A DNA stretch of 48,561 nucleotides from Helochares maculicollis (GCA_033557835.1 JAWQRO010000213.1:1-48561), one strand, 5' to 3'; numbered from the stretch's first letter, positions 11,150 through 24,370 are shown. Program-made: numbers and translations. Notes: generated by a model from the letters alone, not told the origin.

Positions 11150-12170
11150 GATGACGTAAAGTTTTGTACGACTCATTCTTCCAAAAGTTGTAGTTGAAAT
11201 TTCGCATTAAGTTTAATTTGTCACTATTTGCGAAAGCAAAAATAACATCTTTTAATCCCGTTAAAATGCCCCATTTCGTACCAATAATTATATTTTTCTA
11301 TTGTTAACCGTAAACAAGCGTTTTGTCACCTTTAAGAAACTAGTAGTCAACATACTCCAACTCAAAAAACTTGCGAAAACTGGTTTGCACGACACAAAAG
11401 TGATAGAAAACGTTGTGGCCAACCAAAAAAAAATAATTCTAAAATAATGAATTGGACGCATTATTGACAGAAAATTCAGCCCAACCAGAAAACAATTTTA
11501 CAAAACAGTTACATTTCACTCAAGCAGTTATAAGCAAACGTCTACATGCCATGAAAATTATTCAAAAAAAGAGGAAACTTATTACCACATGAACTGACAC
11601 GAGCCGCCATTAAAATCGATTATAGTTCTTTGCTTACAAGATACGGAAGATTTTGCTTGAAATTGTGACTGCCGATAAAAATGGGCTTACTATACTACAC
11701 CTAAATACAAAAAATCAGGGATTCGTCCATGTGAACAGCAAAACGAAACATTTATTGTGCAATTGGTGAGATCGGATAGGAGTGGTACACTATGAGCTGC
11801 TACAATCGAACAAAACTGCAGAACGTTACCAACAAGATAGATTTGAACCATGCATTGAACGAAAACGTCCTATTAGCAAAAACAAAAGCGTAACAGTGAT
11901 TTGCTGCACGAGAATGCCCGACAACATGACAGAAAGCAAATAAAAAATACGTTGGAAGCAAAGCGCTCTCCAAGACTAGCACTTTAGAATCCAAAAAGAA
12001 ATTTAAAAAATGGCTCGAAGAAACGATTGCATCAAAAGACAAACATATTTTTTCGATGGAATTCATAAATTGCCGGAAAGATGGTCGAACGTTATAGTTA
12101 TTGATGAAGTATATATTGATTAAAATAAAATTTGCCTTTTCTTAGAACTAGATTTATGGGTTTTAATCAT
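11150..12170 (+). mobile_element. Mariner transposon remnant (cecropia-like transposase)
   Basis: The plus strand encodes a broken DD34D mariner transposase. The clearest pieces, in order, are HTPTQKTCENWFARHKSD (the helix-turn-helix end, TCxxWFxxFKSGD), GNLLPHELTRAAIK, LLTRYGR, then LLHENARQHDRKQIKNTLEA, where the second catalytic aspartate of HDNARPH has become glutamate, and finally WLEETIASKDKHIFFDGIHK followed by LPERWSNVIV and the stop at 12121-12123. The third catalytic block (HPPYSPDLAPSDYHLF) is missing, removed between the NTLEAKR and KKWLEE segments. At least three frames are needed to read it, so it is a pseudogene. No terminal inverted repeats were identified; the outer limits are estimates. 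Confidence 0.82.
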
Positions 12171-13434
12171 TAATCAATGGCTAGCAGAGCAAATGCAAGC
12201 TTATGAAAATTAAGAGACATATTAGAGTTGATACGAGTAAACCATGGTAACTATTCACTTTATTAAAAGTCAGTACTTACCCGCAACTTGATTTTTTGCA
12301 AATTCCACCCATCGTAGACTATGCTACTAAACTTTTTCTCTGCGGTATTTTTGCAAATTAACCTTAATAGTTTTTGAAAGTTTGTAACCTGTACAACATA
12401 TTTAATTACGAATAAAATTGATAAATTCCATAGTCGAATTCTTTATTATTTGCCGAAATAAGTACTAAAAACTTACTCCAGACAACTGTTTACAACATAT
12501 TCTTCATTTTTTGAAAAAAAATGGCCGAGGCGCTGAAATGGCAGCAATTCATCAATTATTTCTATCAATTACGTTTAGTACACAATGTGATCTTAGAACA
12601 TGTTTCTTGATATTGAAGTAAATATCATATTACAGCTTGGTCGAATAATTGCTCAAATCGAACTTCTTACTAAATATTACCTGTTGGCCTTACACTCTGT
12701 TATTGACATATGTTGAAAGTCAGGTTGAAGCAAATATTATATTGACAAAATCAATTCTATTTTTATTTAAACGTACTGTCCTTGTTGAGTAAAACGATAT
12801 ATTAGTGTCTAAATATTGCGCTTACAAGTAATTGCTGTCAATTCTGAGACGCGGGGGAAGAGGTTTATCAGGCTCATCAGATACAAAAAGAGTGCATGTA
12901 ATAGCTGTGTTTCCTCTAAGAGAGTTCTTGTACCCTTGCAATACTAAAGTCAATATTATTTTCAGACACCTACTCATACCTATATCTATCAAAATGGTTT
13001 ATGGGATTAAAGAGATTAAAACTCTAACATTAACATAAAATTCTTTCACAAATAATGAGAAGGATTCTATAAAATGACCCCATAAAGACAACCAAATAAA
13101 CCTCAAGTTTGGTAGTATTGTTAATTCTCATTACAACTATTTCTACATTTTTAAGGATGAATTTGAACACCAATTTCTTCAAAGATAGTATGCCTGAAAA
13201 TCAAATCTATGTATACTTAATTTGTGTAGTATCTTGTTAGTAATTGCCAAAATGGCAATATTTATTGTTAAGGTATTGCGCTGTCATATCTTTTATTGTA
13301 TATAAATGTGGAGTTGCTGCTTGTAAGAAAACCTACTTGTAGTAAAAAAGATAGAGTTAGAGGAGATTCCAAAAGACGAAAATGTCTGAGATTTCAAACC
13401 TGAAAACAGTCTTCTAAAATAATATCTAATTTAT
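12171..13434. other. Unassigned AT-rich DNA
   Basis: I see nothing in this stretch beyond AT-rich sequence without long frames. The frame at 12832-13038 starts from a non-ATG codon and has no known motif. Confidence 0.5.
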
Positions 13435-13575
13435 TTGAGTGGGGTTAAGTCAGGTCAGATCAGAACTATTCCAGGCTAGTCAAGCCATGTTAACTAAAAT
13501 TGAGGCAGGTCAAGGGAGGTTAGTTTGGTCAATTCCAGAAGGCAGATCAGGCCCATTTAGACCACAGGCTGCTAG
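13435..13575 (-). repeat. Second small patch of AGGTCAGATCA-type units
   Basis: The words ggttaagtcaggtcagatca, attccaggctagtcaagcc, gaggcaggtcaaggg and ggtcaattccagaaggcaga follow one another. They are the complement of the TGACCTGA words at 4.6-8.6 kb joined to the attccag words of the 10.6 kb patch, so this patch links the two. Confidence 0.6.
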
Positions 13576-13955
13576 ATGGACTCGAGCTCGATCACTACAT
13601 TGAAACAAGTTGGGGCTCCAACGGCAAAAAACGCTTAAACAAGTTAGAACGCACCGAGCAGCACAATCAACTTTGCTCGCATCCTACACCGAGTCGGTTG
13701 GACTAAAACATCATCAGCGTGACAAATTTTTTAAGAACTGCTTACTCACACCACGTTACAAGGACCCCAATCTGTTACGCTCTTAATTAAATGCGCGCGG
13801 TTTTTGTTGTGTGACGTGGTTATGACGAAACAAAAGCATCACGTAATAGAGATTCACACTATTTGCTAAATGGGTTGAAACGAACTGCGGAGGCGACGAA
13901 TACATAGAGGCCTGGCTGTGGAAATGCCTTTGTCTCGAGGACTCTATTCCTTGAT
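13576..13955. other. Unassigned DNA
   Basis: I see no gene or repeat here; the next feature is the minisatellite that follows. Confidence 0.4.
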
Positions 13956-14100
13956 ATATCTCCTCCTTGCTGCGCTTCTTCCTCGACGTTCCTCGCCTCC
14001 TGAACGCTTTGCTTCTTAAACGCCTCGCCTTCTCAACGCCTCTTCTCCTCAATCCTCCACATCTTCGTTGCTTCGCCTCCTCGACGCTTCACCATCTCGC
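13956..14100 (+). repeat. 17-19 bp CT-rich minisatellite
   Basis: Units such as cctcgacgttcctcg, cctcctgaacgctttgct, tcttaaacgcctcgcc and ttctcaacgcctcttct follow each other, then degrade. On the minus strand this opens an arginine-rich frame (14052-13783) that I take to be a by-product of the repeat. Directly after it gtaccg ttttcgacta cggtac (near 14110-14132) forms a small hairpin. Confidence 0.7.
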
Positions 14101-14989
14101 CATGGAGACCGTACCGTTTTCGACTACGGTACCTTCAATAATCTCCTGGTATTCCAGGGCTTAACTTCGTTTACTTAGATTAACTCTACTAACAGGTGTA
14201 AATCAAATATACAGGTGCATTTCACTGCGCAAATAGAGTTAAGTCAATAACTCCGACACACGTGCTTTCATTATTTTTCCGGGCCCTCGCCGTTTGTTAT
14301 TTCAGAATATTTCACTAACGTTTTGTTTTCTTTTCAGGTACCTACATTCAATTATTTAATTTACAAATATAAATGTCGGCGAAATTGTCTTGGGCCGTCG
14401 ACTGAATTGGAGGTAAGCCCTCAATTTATTAACTGTATACTTAAGAAGGTAGATGGAAAAAGAAGCTTTTATTAGCTGTAGCGAAGCGAAGTTGTTTAGA
14501 TTCGAAGTAAAACATAAATGTTTGCGCATTTTACTTATAACTGGCTCCTGATTGGAGGTTAAATATTGTGTTAAATCATTTGTTTGAGCTTGGCTGTTAA
14601 ATATAGACTCTCATTGCTCGTAAAGAGAGTACATCTGACTGTATACTTTGTACGCAAAAATAATATACACAATGCAGAGCAATTTAGTATGCACACATCT
14701 CGAGGACTACAGTTATTGTTATTATTATTATTAGAATGTACTCGACTGCAGCGTAGTTTCTTAGTTTTAGTAGATTGAAAATATGTGCAAATAACCCAGA
14801 GTGTGTTAACTGATATATTGCAGCCGTTAGCGAAAAATCCAGTGTGTCTACTCAACATTGTCTCATACAGTATTACAGGATTATTATATAATAAAAACTT
14901 ATGAGGAGTGCAAAAATTGAAATTTTATTTTTACAAGATTCACATTTTTGGCGTGCTTAGTCCTTAATGCATTCCGCTGTATTTTTTGA
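14101..14989. other. Unassigned DNA with a short TTA microsatellite
   Basis: The stretch holds a TTA/TTG triplet run at about 14711-14733. A tgtagcgaagcgaagttg motif near 14475 recalls the repeat that starts downstream. No gene is visible. Confidence 0.45.
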
Positions 14990-17040
14990 TTCTGGATAAA
15001 TTCCTATTTTCTAACTATAAATCGTAAGCTACTGTGGTGTCATGGTTTTACTATGTTCTGCAAATTTTACTTTTAAATGTGTTAACTTCTTTATGCATCA
15101 CCACGCCATTCGAGTAAGTGAAGCTAATTGGATTCTAGATGTATTCTGAATTTATTACTGCGTGGACATTTTGAAATTCACAGGAATATAGAGAACGTAA
15201 ACTTAAGGAGGATGGCTAGTTGTGCTTTTTTATGGAATTGCTTAGAAGGCAGGTAGGGTACATTTTCAAATAAAAGCGTTTTACTAAATTTAAGCAATCG
15301 TTGCTATAGACACCGTAAATTAATATGTTTTGCATAATAATGTGTTCGCAAACGCGAGGCCCGCTCATCCCTGACAAATTTAGAATACAAGAATAAATGA
15401 ATTTGTTTAACAGCTCAAAAATCGTAAACCGCTGTCATAACTGGGTTTTGTTACGTTGTTCAATCATATTTTAAGCGCATTAATTCTCCGAGAAGGATAA
15501 GCGAGTGTTCTTGTGTTTTTCGGCGTATTTCTACTTTACTGCTACATGTCCATCTTCTAATTCATATGAACTAAAATACAACTATAGCTGAATACTAAAT
15601 GCAATTGTGCCAAAAATAAAAGCAGGAGAAAATACAGCTGCCAGGATTCAAGAACTGAAGCTTGTTTTGTACGAAATATTTACATGTATCCGTTTTCCTT
15701 AAAAAATTCAGTCATTCCTAAATTGAACGCAGTTTTATATACTAATGTATATTTGTTGCTATCGATATCCTGAAATACTACAGTAGTGACGAAACGAAAT
15801 CTTCGCTTCGCTTCTCCGGGATTCGCTCGCTGCGCTCGCTCATCTCAGGCAGAATTAGATTAATCAAAAATCAGGTAAACATTTCTTTCTCGTGGATTTG
15901 GCATGCATTATAAAATAATGCTTATAAACTCGTAGTCCATGGCTTTATTTCACTGCGTTCTACAATTTTTTTGTGTGTACATTTCTTTATGCATCACCAC
16001 GCCAAGAGTAAGAATGCGCAAGCGAATTCAGAGTAAGCGAAGCTTATTTGATACTTGATGTATTCGGTTTTTTCTTATGTATGAGCATCTTGAAATTCAT
16101 AGGAAAACTGCCTCCAGTATCCAAGAGTTGATTCATATAAATGCAGAAACCGCAGACTGGCCAAAACTCCAAATTTCTTTAAGTAAATTGGTCGTTAAAG
16201 GTGAAGTCAGTTTTATTAACAATATACTATACTTTCGTATAAGAAACGCAAGTTAAAAAATGAGTTTTGCTGCCATAGAGAACGTAAGATAAAATGTTTT
16301 GCATAACGTTGTGTTTGTTTCACAGAAACGTTTCGATGGCTCATCCCTGGCTGATTTAGAATTCTAAATATACTAAATACAAAAATGGGTGATTTCGCTT
16401 AACATTTCAAAAATCACAAAACGCTAGCTTGTCATGTTTCTGTTACGTTGTTCAATCATATTATTAAGAGCGTTAATTCCCCGTGAGGGATGAGCGAGCA
16501 TTTTGTTTTTTTGATGTGCTTTAGTTGTAGTGCTACATATACATCTGATTTAAAATACATTATTAAAGAATTAAACCATGTTTTGAACAAAATATTTATC
16601 TGTGTCCGTTCCTCAAAAGGCTTGCTTGTGCGAACGCTGTCTATTAGAGCCATAATTTAAAAAAATTAATGCGTTGTCTTACATATAAATGAATTTTTAT
16701 TGCTATCGAAAGCCAGAGATACCAAAGTAGTTACGAAATGAAACCTTTGCTTCGCTAGCTCGATGCTCGCTGGCTTCGCTCGCTCAGCTCTTACAAAATG
16801 AAATGTAGGTAAACCATACTGACTTGTGAATTTAGGATGCAGCAGAAAATAAACATGCGTAAAAATTCTGAATCTATTGTCATTTTATGGTTTTGTTGTG
16901 TTTTGCTCTCAATAAAAAAAACAGTGTTTACTACGAGCGAAGCAAGCGAGCGAATTCTGAATTAGCGAACATTTTTCTGACTTTCCTATTGTATGAATAT
17001 TTCGATATTCAAAGGAATACTGCCCAACGGAATTGAAAAA
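14990..17040 (+). repeat. Tandem long-unit repeat, about 0.9-1.0 kb per unit, two full copies and a partial third
   Basis: Anchors recur in the same order. ctttatgcatcaccacgcca lies at 15089 and 15985; gttacgttgttcaatcatat at 15450 and 16442; ttgctatcg at 15757 and 16699; aggtaaac at 15872 and 16807; and an actgcc-ending block at about 16106 and 17019. The offsets are 896 to 992 because of insertions and deletions. Each unit ends with TTCGCTCGCT words (15801-15847, 16746-16790) and the next begins with their complement, gcgaagc or gagcgaagcaagcgagcg (16938). I found no protein-coding frame shared between units. It could be a tandemly duplicated non-autonomous element or a long-unit satellite. 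Confidence 0.8.
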
Positions 17041-20000
17041 TCAAATCATATATTTATGGCATAAGGCTTAAAAATCACTTGTTATTTTTGATTCCACGGC
17101 TTGTTCTGGGATTTTGCTGTGATAGACGTGTAAGTCTTTTCTTTAATGCTGTAAGCAATTATCGCCTTTCTGTTATTATTGTTTTTTTTCTAATTTTTTT
17201 CCACTAGCTGGTAGAGAAGTGATGCATGGGATAATTTACATTTGCCCTTATTTTTTTATAATTCAGCTTTTAACTTTTAATCAAACTTAATCAAAACTGT
17301 GACAGCATCCACTGGGGAAATTAGAAAATTATCATTGTAAACAATTCTTATTATGGGAAAACAAATAATAGTTACAAACCAGAAATGGTAATTTATTGTT
17401 TAGCTGGTTATCGATTGAATTGGTGTATCTATTTGTTCTTGCATCCAGCAGCTAATGTACCAGTTAGCCAAATAGTTTTACAATTTTGGTTTCCTTACGA
17501 AATCAGAGTTTTACGTAAAAGTTTAAATTGACGTTCTTGTGTCAAAAACAACATATTAATTTTGTTTCCTTATCACGGCTACTTCTGCCTTCATTATGAA
17601 TTATATGTAATTGTCATCGTTTATTTTCTATTCGTTAGATGGGTTATGTATTTCTGTGCTTATTAGGCGAAATGCCTTTTAAAAAGCTTTCTTCTAGACC
17701 ATTTAAAGAGTCATTTTGATCCAAATTGATCCAATTAATTAAAAATTCTAACCAGATTTTTCGAGTCTACCGTCTACAGGTATCAAAAATATTCTAATTA
17801 TGTTAGTGAAACTTGTAATCCCAAAGCAAACGATTCCGATAATCATATGATGAAATAGCAAATCCAAAGCTGCATTATATGATAGTAATGATTTCTACAT
17901 TTTCTTTGATGCAATATAAGTATACTCTTAACACACAAGAAGTCAAATTAAACAAGTGGTTTATTCATTTAAAACGTCTATTAAATTACATAATTACAAA
18001 TTGTAAAATTGATGCTGTAGAGTACTTAATATGCAATTTGCATTACTAACACATTTTAGGTGATCGAATCAATTTGAAATTTATAAATGCTAATTTTTAA
18101 CCGATTTTCAGTTGCGTAGAAAATTACAACTCGATATTTGTAGATTGCAACATCAAATCACATGAGAAAATTTTTACACTGTTTAGGTTAGCTTACACAT
18201 ACTGACACGGTGTCAAAAATAGTCAAAATCAAACAAAAACTTGAAGTTTTGTCAAATTCTCTAGGTAGAATTTTTCATCCTCGCAACATTTTCTCGTTAC
18301 TTTAGTTTCTATAAGAATATAAAAACTAGTAAACATAACATTTCGCTGCGGTCAGAGTATCCCGTGTGGTCTGAATTCCTCCAACTACCTTGAAACAATT
18401 GTATCAACTGTAACAATAAGGAAATTTGCAAGTAAATTTAATTTTCGACTAATAGAAAAGTGAATAATAGAAGTTAGTTAAGTAAGCGGAAATGTTCATT
18501 TGGTGCCGTTTGCTCGACTGCTCATCCGCTGTGTACCATCGATGAGAGCAGTTCCGTAAACAAAGTACTGCTACTTGAGTATCCTCAGAAATTTAGCATG
18601 TCTTAAATCTTCGACTGTCGCATTTTGCTTATCCCCCGGCCTCGGCTCGCCTCCTCCACCCCCCGCTTCCGATTTACACATTTCCTGTAATAAAAATGCA
18701 ATCTTTTCGTATATAATATACATAAAATGAATATTTATGACCGTCGTCATCTAACATCTGCAAGATCTGAATTATTAATTCTTTGCTTTCCTCTGTCCGT
18801 TGACTTGTGTATATATCTCCTTGTTGTCTCATTTACATCATTACAACTTTTCGCTTTATAATATCGAATTTACATAATTCAGTTTCTATGTGAAATGAAA
18901 TCGCCCGTTTTCTGCAGAATAAATTTTTATTCGCGTCATATTTTTTTTAGAGGCGAAATCCTCAGTTATTGCCTTATTGTTGGCAACGCCTTCAATTTTT
19001 TATGTTTTATGAATAAATGGCAGATTTCCATCGGCGCACGTTGCGCGGTTATAATTTATTACCAATTGTATTACATAATTAACTGTGGTTTAACAAATAT
19101 AACGGATTCAGGTCAATTGTTTTCTGAACGTTATGAGTGTTGGTTGTTATCAAAAACTTTAATTGTTTCGCTAGTTGGCGATTGTTTTTGAATTTGTCAC
19201 TTGTTTTTGAATTGGTTCTCATCGCTTGATAATGTCAATCGTTTGGCCATTTGTTCTATCATTTGATTTCTCGTTGACTTGTACTCGTTAATCATACATG
19301 TGAACTGCATTCAAATTAATCACTTTAAGCGGAGGGGAAACATTGCTTATGAAACACGCCTTTGTTCTTTTATTAAAGTGTTTCTTTCTACATTCGCACA
19401 TATGTGTACAAAGAAAAGGTATTATTTCATGACAAATTTTACCTCGAGATTTTGACGTTTTGAAACCCTGAACCAATTTTGATCCCGTTTTCAGCAGGGA
19501 ATTTATACCTGGATCAACTCGTCTGTTTGAGTAACCGGAAGTGATACTTAACGTAGGCAAACTAAAGCTTTAAAAACAAATGCATTGCATATTTTGCCAG
19601 ATAACCTTTACTACTGTAAGTACCATTGCAAATAATCACCTCCTTAGTTAATTGCGATTTTTGCGGTAATAAAATCAAATGTCGTGTTTAAGTTTAACTC
19701 AATGGGAGCGCTTTAAACTTATCTTAACTATACTACGTCTAATTTACGTTGCGAAAACTAATTTGCAAATGTTCCATAATTTCATTTCCAACGATTTGTT
19801 TATTTGCTTTGCTTCGCATCTAGTGACCAGTAAATATTTTTTTGAGATTAATTTAGGAACTTGTATTTTTTAATATTCGATTTGCGTCGTTTATTTGTTT
19901 TCATTTCCTGTTGTCATTACAGCGGTGATCAGTAATCGATTAGATACAAATATAAACGGTAATTAACGCCCATAGGTATTTTTTGTGTGGTTTCGTTTTT

Positions 20001-21738
20001 TGTTTAATTAATCATAAATCAAATAATCCTGCTCTCAGGATTCCACTCTAAAGTTTGAATTCTGCTCTAACGAATGACTTTGTACCCAGAGAATGCAACT
20101 AATCAGGTTAATCATTGAAACAAAAACAACGAACTTTGCCTGTTAGTTTACCATTTAACCCATTATCTATCACTGTATATGTTTAACAGCCTCTCGTGTT
20201 CCGTCGTGGAACTTCAGAGGCTAGCCACACAAGGGATATCGATTCATGTACGTTATTGTCTGACGATTAATAATCTTAATTAATAATAAACTAGCCGTTA
20301 CAAAAAGGCAGCAGTTTCCTTAATTTATGAATATAGTATTTTGTATGCGTTGCCCCGTAAAGCGAGTTGAAATACATAAGTTTCTGGGTATATGTAATTA
20401 AAATTTCTGGGGTACTAAATAGAGATGACGAATTACACATGAATTTCCTTTGTTTATTATGCAGGATTAAATTTTGTTACGCATATTACGTGTGTTAATG
20501 TTCTTTTCGCCAATTAAGATTCTGGAACAAATAGGCATGTATAAATTTTTGATGTGTTCAAATTAGTGTTACGCCCAGTTTTGAATAAATTTCAAAATTA
20601 TTTCGCTTTTCGTGATTTCATAGTAAGTACGTTAAATAAAATCCTTTTCACAGTTATGTTGTTTTTACTTAGTCCTTGCCTGTTCTCTCTTGCACGCAGC
20701 CTCTCCTCTATTATATTCTGTCCCCGTTCACTGTCTCTTTCTCCATTTTTTGAAATGGATGTGGGATTGAATGTGTTTAAGCTATACGTTTATCTTAACA
20801 ATTAAAAATGATACAGACATGAAACTTTTACTCTCAGAATCTATAAAATTGAGAGATCTATTATCGACCGTTTTTCAAAAATTCAATTAACAAAAGGATA
20901 AATGGATAGATAATTACCTACATTCTCATTTAAAAGCAAAAGGCTACCATTATGTTTTGGAAAATGTTATTCTTAAAGTGGTGAAACTTATATCGCGAGG
21001 ATTTCACCACATCATTGATGTTACAGGTAATAAACTAGACGTTAAGGTTTTTCATACTCTGAACAATGCCTGGGGCTTATTTGATCATCGATAGGAGGGT
21101 TTTCTTGTTTTGGAGCTGAAGTCCCACCTACGAGTGCGAAAGCAGTATTTCTCACGAAATAAATAAATTCACAAAAAATCTAATCTCTAAGTTTGTCCCC
21201 TAAACACATCAATATGGCAAGTTTTTATTTTATTAATGAAAACCTTTGGCAGTAAATATTCTATCATTATTTATAAAAAGCTATATTAATGCAAGAGCGC
21301 GTGATGTTCATCACAGAAAAACATAATTGTTTTATAGTGTCACTGAAAGCGCATTTTGTGAGTGGAATGTAAATGAATACTGCATGGAATGCCTTAATGG
21401 CTTAGGGATATATTTTCGAACTAAAAAGTTGAAAATTCGGAGAGTTATTCTCAATCTTTGCATGAACTTTAAAAACCCTAAAAACTGTAAAAAAAGGCAT
21501 TGCCCGTACTGCGGGGACAACTGGTATGCAGGCACATGTATTAAAGGTTCTGTTCTAAGAGGTAAATCGATGCGATGATTTATCTTCCAATTATAACTGC
21601 AGCCAATTTGCAAAATGTAGTGTCGAGAAAAATGCGTTTAAAGTTGTTGATTTCAGGATAATAAATCGAAAAATATTACACCTACTGCTAATCTGTTATC
21701 CGATTCCCACACAATGTGCCTTCTTCTTCTTCCAAAGA
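17041..21738. other. Unassigned AT-rich DNA
   Basis: I see no supported gene or mobile element in this 4.7 kb. Frames at 18895-19191, 19679-19873 and 20554-20805 (plus) and 19288-19560 (minus) have no recognisable domain. The plus frame at 21327-21578 contains KKRHCPYCGDNWYAGTC, a zinc-knuckle-like cysteine spacing, but one such match is not enough to call a gene. A short GC-rich pyrimidine patch lies at about 18630-18670. Confidence 0.45.
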
Positions 21739-21786
21739 CACTTAGTATTTTTGTTTAAAGGCGCACTTAGTATTTTTGTTTAAAGG
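21739..21786 (+). repeat. Tandem duplication of a 25-bp unit
   Basis: The 23-base string starting cacttagtatttttgttt and ending aaagg occurs perfectly at 21739 and 21764, separated by two bases. With no changes between copies it is a recent event compared with the other repeats in the window. Confidence 0.95.
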
Positions 21787-23945
21787 TATAGGCCATCGAA
21801 ATATACAAAAACAATAAATTAGTTGTTCAAAAGTTCACACCTAAGACTTTCAAATATTGTCCAAGAACGATAGTTGAATAAAAATTTAAAAATAAGTGCC
21901 GATGGATCTCACAATTCTGTTGATGGAAGCTCGGCTCTTGCAGTTTACAATTCGTTAGTAAATGTAGTACCAATGACTGTCAAATACTATGTATATCTCT
22001 TCAAGTGAAAGCTACACAATTCGTACTAACATGAAATAAATAAAAGAAAGACATATAAAAAAATCTGTGATTCGTTCGGACTCATAAATGTTTCTCACAG
22101 TTATTAGAAGACGGCACTTTGTTGTAGATGGTCTAACTTTTATCAACCAGATTAAAACTAAGGTGTTCAAAACCAAATTATAAAAGTTCTGTGAATCCTG
22201 ACTCATGAAATCAATGAAAATGAAATAGCTGCTAAATAAGAATAATTATGAGTATATTGCTTATGAAATTTTATAATATGCAGCCATGCACAGTTTTGGC
22301 AAAGAAAAATATGTAATAGTTGTGCTTTTTTTTCGTTTGATGAAAACTGAGACGTACTCAACAAATTCATAGGTTTTCTTGAGAAATGTGTTTTCTTGTT
22401 GAATTGTTGCTCGAGCATTTGTTGGTAAATCTTGATAATTTGATCCTTAACACATTGGCTGATACAAATATGTGATTACCCTGCTTATGTGAGTTATTTT
22501 TTAATTGTTTAAAAATCATATGCTCTTGTAAGTCTGAAAGATTAATCACCAGTCGCTCTGGCTTATGATATTTTATCAAAATTCTCTAATGATAGTCAAT
22601 AGAAGATACTGCTATTCTTTCCAGTTTTGACATTGTTTGGCAATATAGAACGGTTATATTAAAAAGGTGGAAGAAGAGTTTTTTTACAATTTTAAAGGTC
22701 TAGTTACGCATTTAACTGAACTGGCGAGACAGGGTCTGGTCTGTCAATGGATGTCATACTGAAGTTATACAGAGGGATGCAGCTTGGTTTCATTTTTTGT
22801 TCGTTTGTTATTGAATCTCGCTAACCATTTCCCTCATTTCATGTTTATGGAGAGTAGGAGGCTTAAACACTCCTTATCAAGACATCATTTTGTCTGTGGG
22901 CTGAACATCTGTTTGGTATCCCTTCAATTTTTTCTCAAAAGTCGGCATTTCTCCTAACACATAGGCTTTAGTACCGTTTTGGAGAAGCCAGTCAAAAATC
23001 TGCCAATGGGATCAACAATTAACAAGCCATAAAGCTTGAACATCATCTCCAGAAATTTCAAAACTAAATACCGTTTTCTAAAATATTGGTACTATACGTA
23101 TCCCGGTTCACAGTCGCAAAAAGCAATAGTTTTATTTAAAAACGATGTCTTTCTGAGACAGTATATTGTTGGGGTGCTTGATAAACGATTTCAAGAACAT
23201 GGAAGACTTCTTTGAAAACATTCCGCAGAAGATTCGATATGGGCTTTACTCTGTACATTGTAGTGAGTGTAAGCTCATTGTAATTATAATATTACTGAGT
23301 TGAAACTGGACATATCTCAGAATATTGCCGATCTGTGGACCGGTACTCGATGTTTACTCAACTTGTTCACTCTAGTCATCAGCATTTCTAGGGCTAAAAA
23401 TACGTACAGCTCAGATGTTGTTTGATGCAATTTAATTACTGGGATTTTGGACCCTCATTTTTAGCGAAATCGTTTACTGATATAGTTTTCACAATTGTTT
23501 TACATAGTTTCTGGGTGATATAAATGAAAGAATTCGAAGTAATTCTCTTGAGTTAACTACTACGATCAATTCGATCACCACATTCTGTCTGGTCATAAAA
23601 TTCAATGGTTTTACGGGAAAACCTTCCAAATCGTTTGCGTGTAGATGCCATTTATTCAAATTTGTTCGGTTTTGTTTGTAAGGTGTTTATAGCGAGCTCA
23701 CATATTATTATTTCATTTCGGCCCGATATTGTAATATTGTGTTTCTTTAAGAAAAATATAAAATAAACACAGGCATTTGTCCACTTTACATTCTGAAAAC
23801 AAACTCAAGCAATTTTCGATTTTTAATTCTTTTAACGTATATATAACTAGTAAACATATCTAGATTTGGTGTTCTAGAACACCAAAATGATTATTTCTTT
23901 GACCATAAAAACATCATAACTTGATAATAAACGACTTAATTTTAC
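21787..23945. other. Unassigned AT-rich DNA
   Basis: I see no supported feature. On the minus strand near 22990-22780 short peptides vaguely recall the region ahead of a Gypsy reverse transcriptase, but the match is too weak to call. Confidence 0.4.
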
Positions 23946-23949
23946 TTAA

Positions 23950-24370
23950 CTATATGTGATTTTAATGTCTGCGTGATATGATCGCTATTCCTAAACACGC
24001 TCGAGTATACTCGATGATATAATGGCGAGTGCATCTCCTATGTCTGAGTCTACTCAAACATAACAGCGAAATGGTTAATGTGCCCAAATTTATGCAAAAT
24101 GCAGTTTTTGGTATACTTTTTGTCATGCGAATGGAGTAAACGACTTGGTAGGTCAAGTGTAGTAAAATATTGACGTTTCCATATAGTTTATCAATATTAG
24201 AGATTGGAAACCTGTCCGGTATTGTTTTGTGATTTAATTTGCGATAATCCACGACAACGCTCTGTGTTGTATTCCTGGTGAGCCCATTTATTTAGGAACA
24301 GTCCATTCGGAACTTAAATATAAGCTCTTGCTTTTTTTAGTGATTAGGTCTATTGACATCTTGCGTATTT
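23950..24370 (-). pseudogene. Gypsy-type LTR retrotransposon reverse transcriptase fragment
   Basis: On the minus strand the frame from about 24255 reads VVDYRKLNHKTIPDRFPISN, the entry signature of Ty3/Gypsy reverse transcriptases (VDYRxLNxxTxxDxxPxPxI). It continues with IDKLYGNVNILLHLTY (the tracking-loop and first-catalytic-region block; the usual TxLDL aspartate is not visible) and SIPKTAFCIN (KTAF block). After a frame change, YHRVYSSVFRNSDHITQTLK resembles the region around and after YLDD (DDIIVYSxxFEEHxxHL), with the YLDD itself lost. Weak SSEWTVPK upstream fits the SPWxxPVVxVPKK block. No LTRs, protease or integrase could be seen around it, so it is a truncated, dead fragment. Confidence 0.78.

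Noticed and set aside
13783..14052. Arginine-rich minus-strand frame
   Set aside because: It is read from the antisense of the CT-rich minisatellite; its composition is explained by the repeat unit.
22780..23010. Possible second Gypsy-type remnant on the minus strand (peptides near VDPIGRFLTGFSKTVLKP and PTLHKHEMREMVSEI)
   Set aside because: The resemblance to pre-reverse-transcriptase sequence is limited to a few residues in a frame with many stops; I could not find a second supporting motif.
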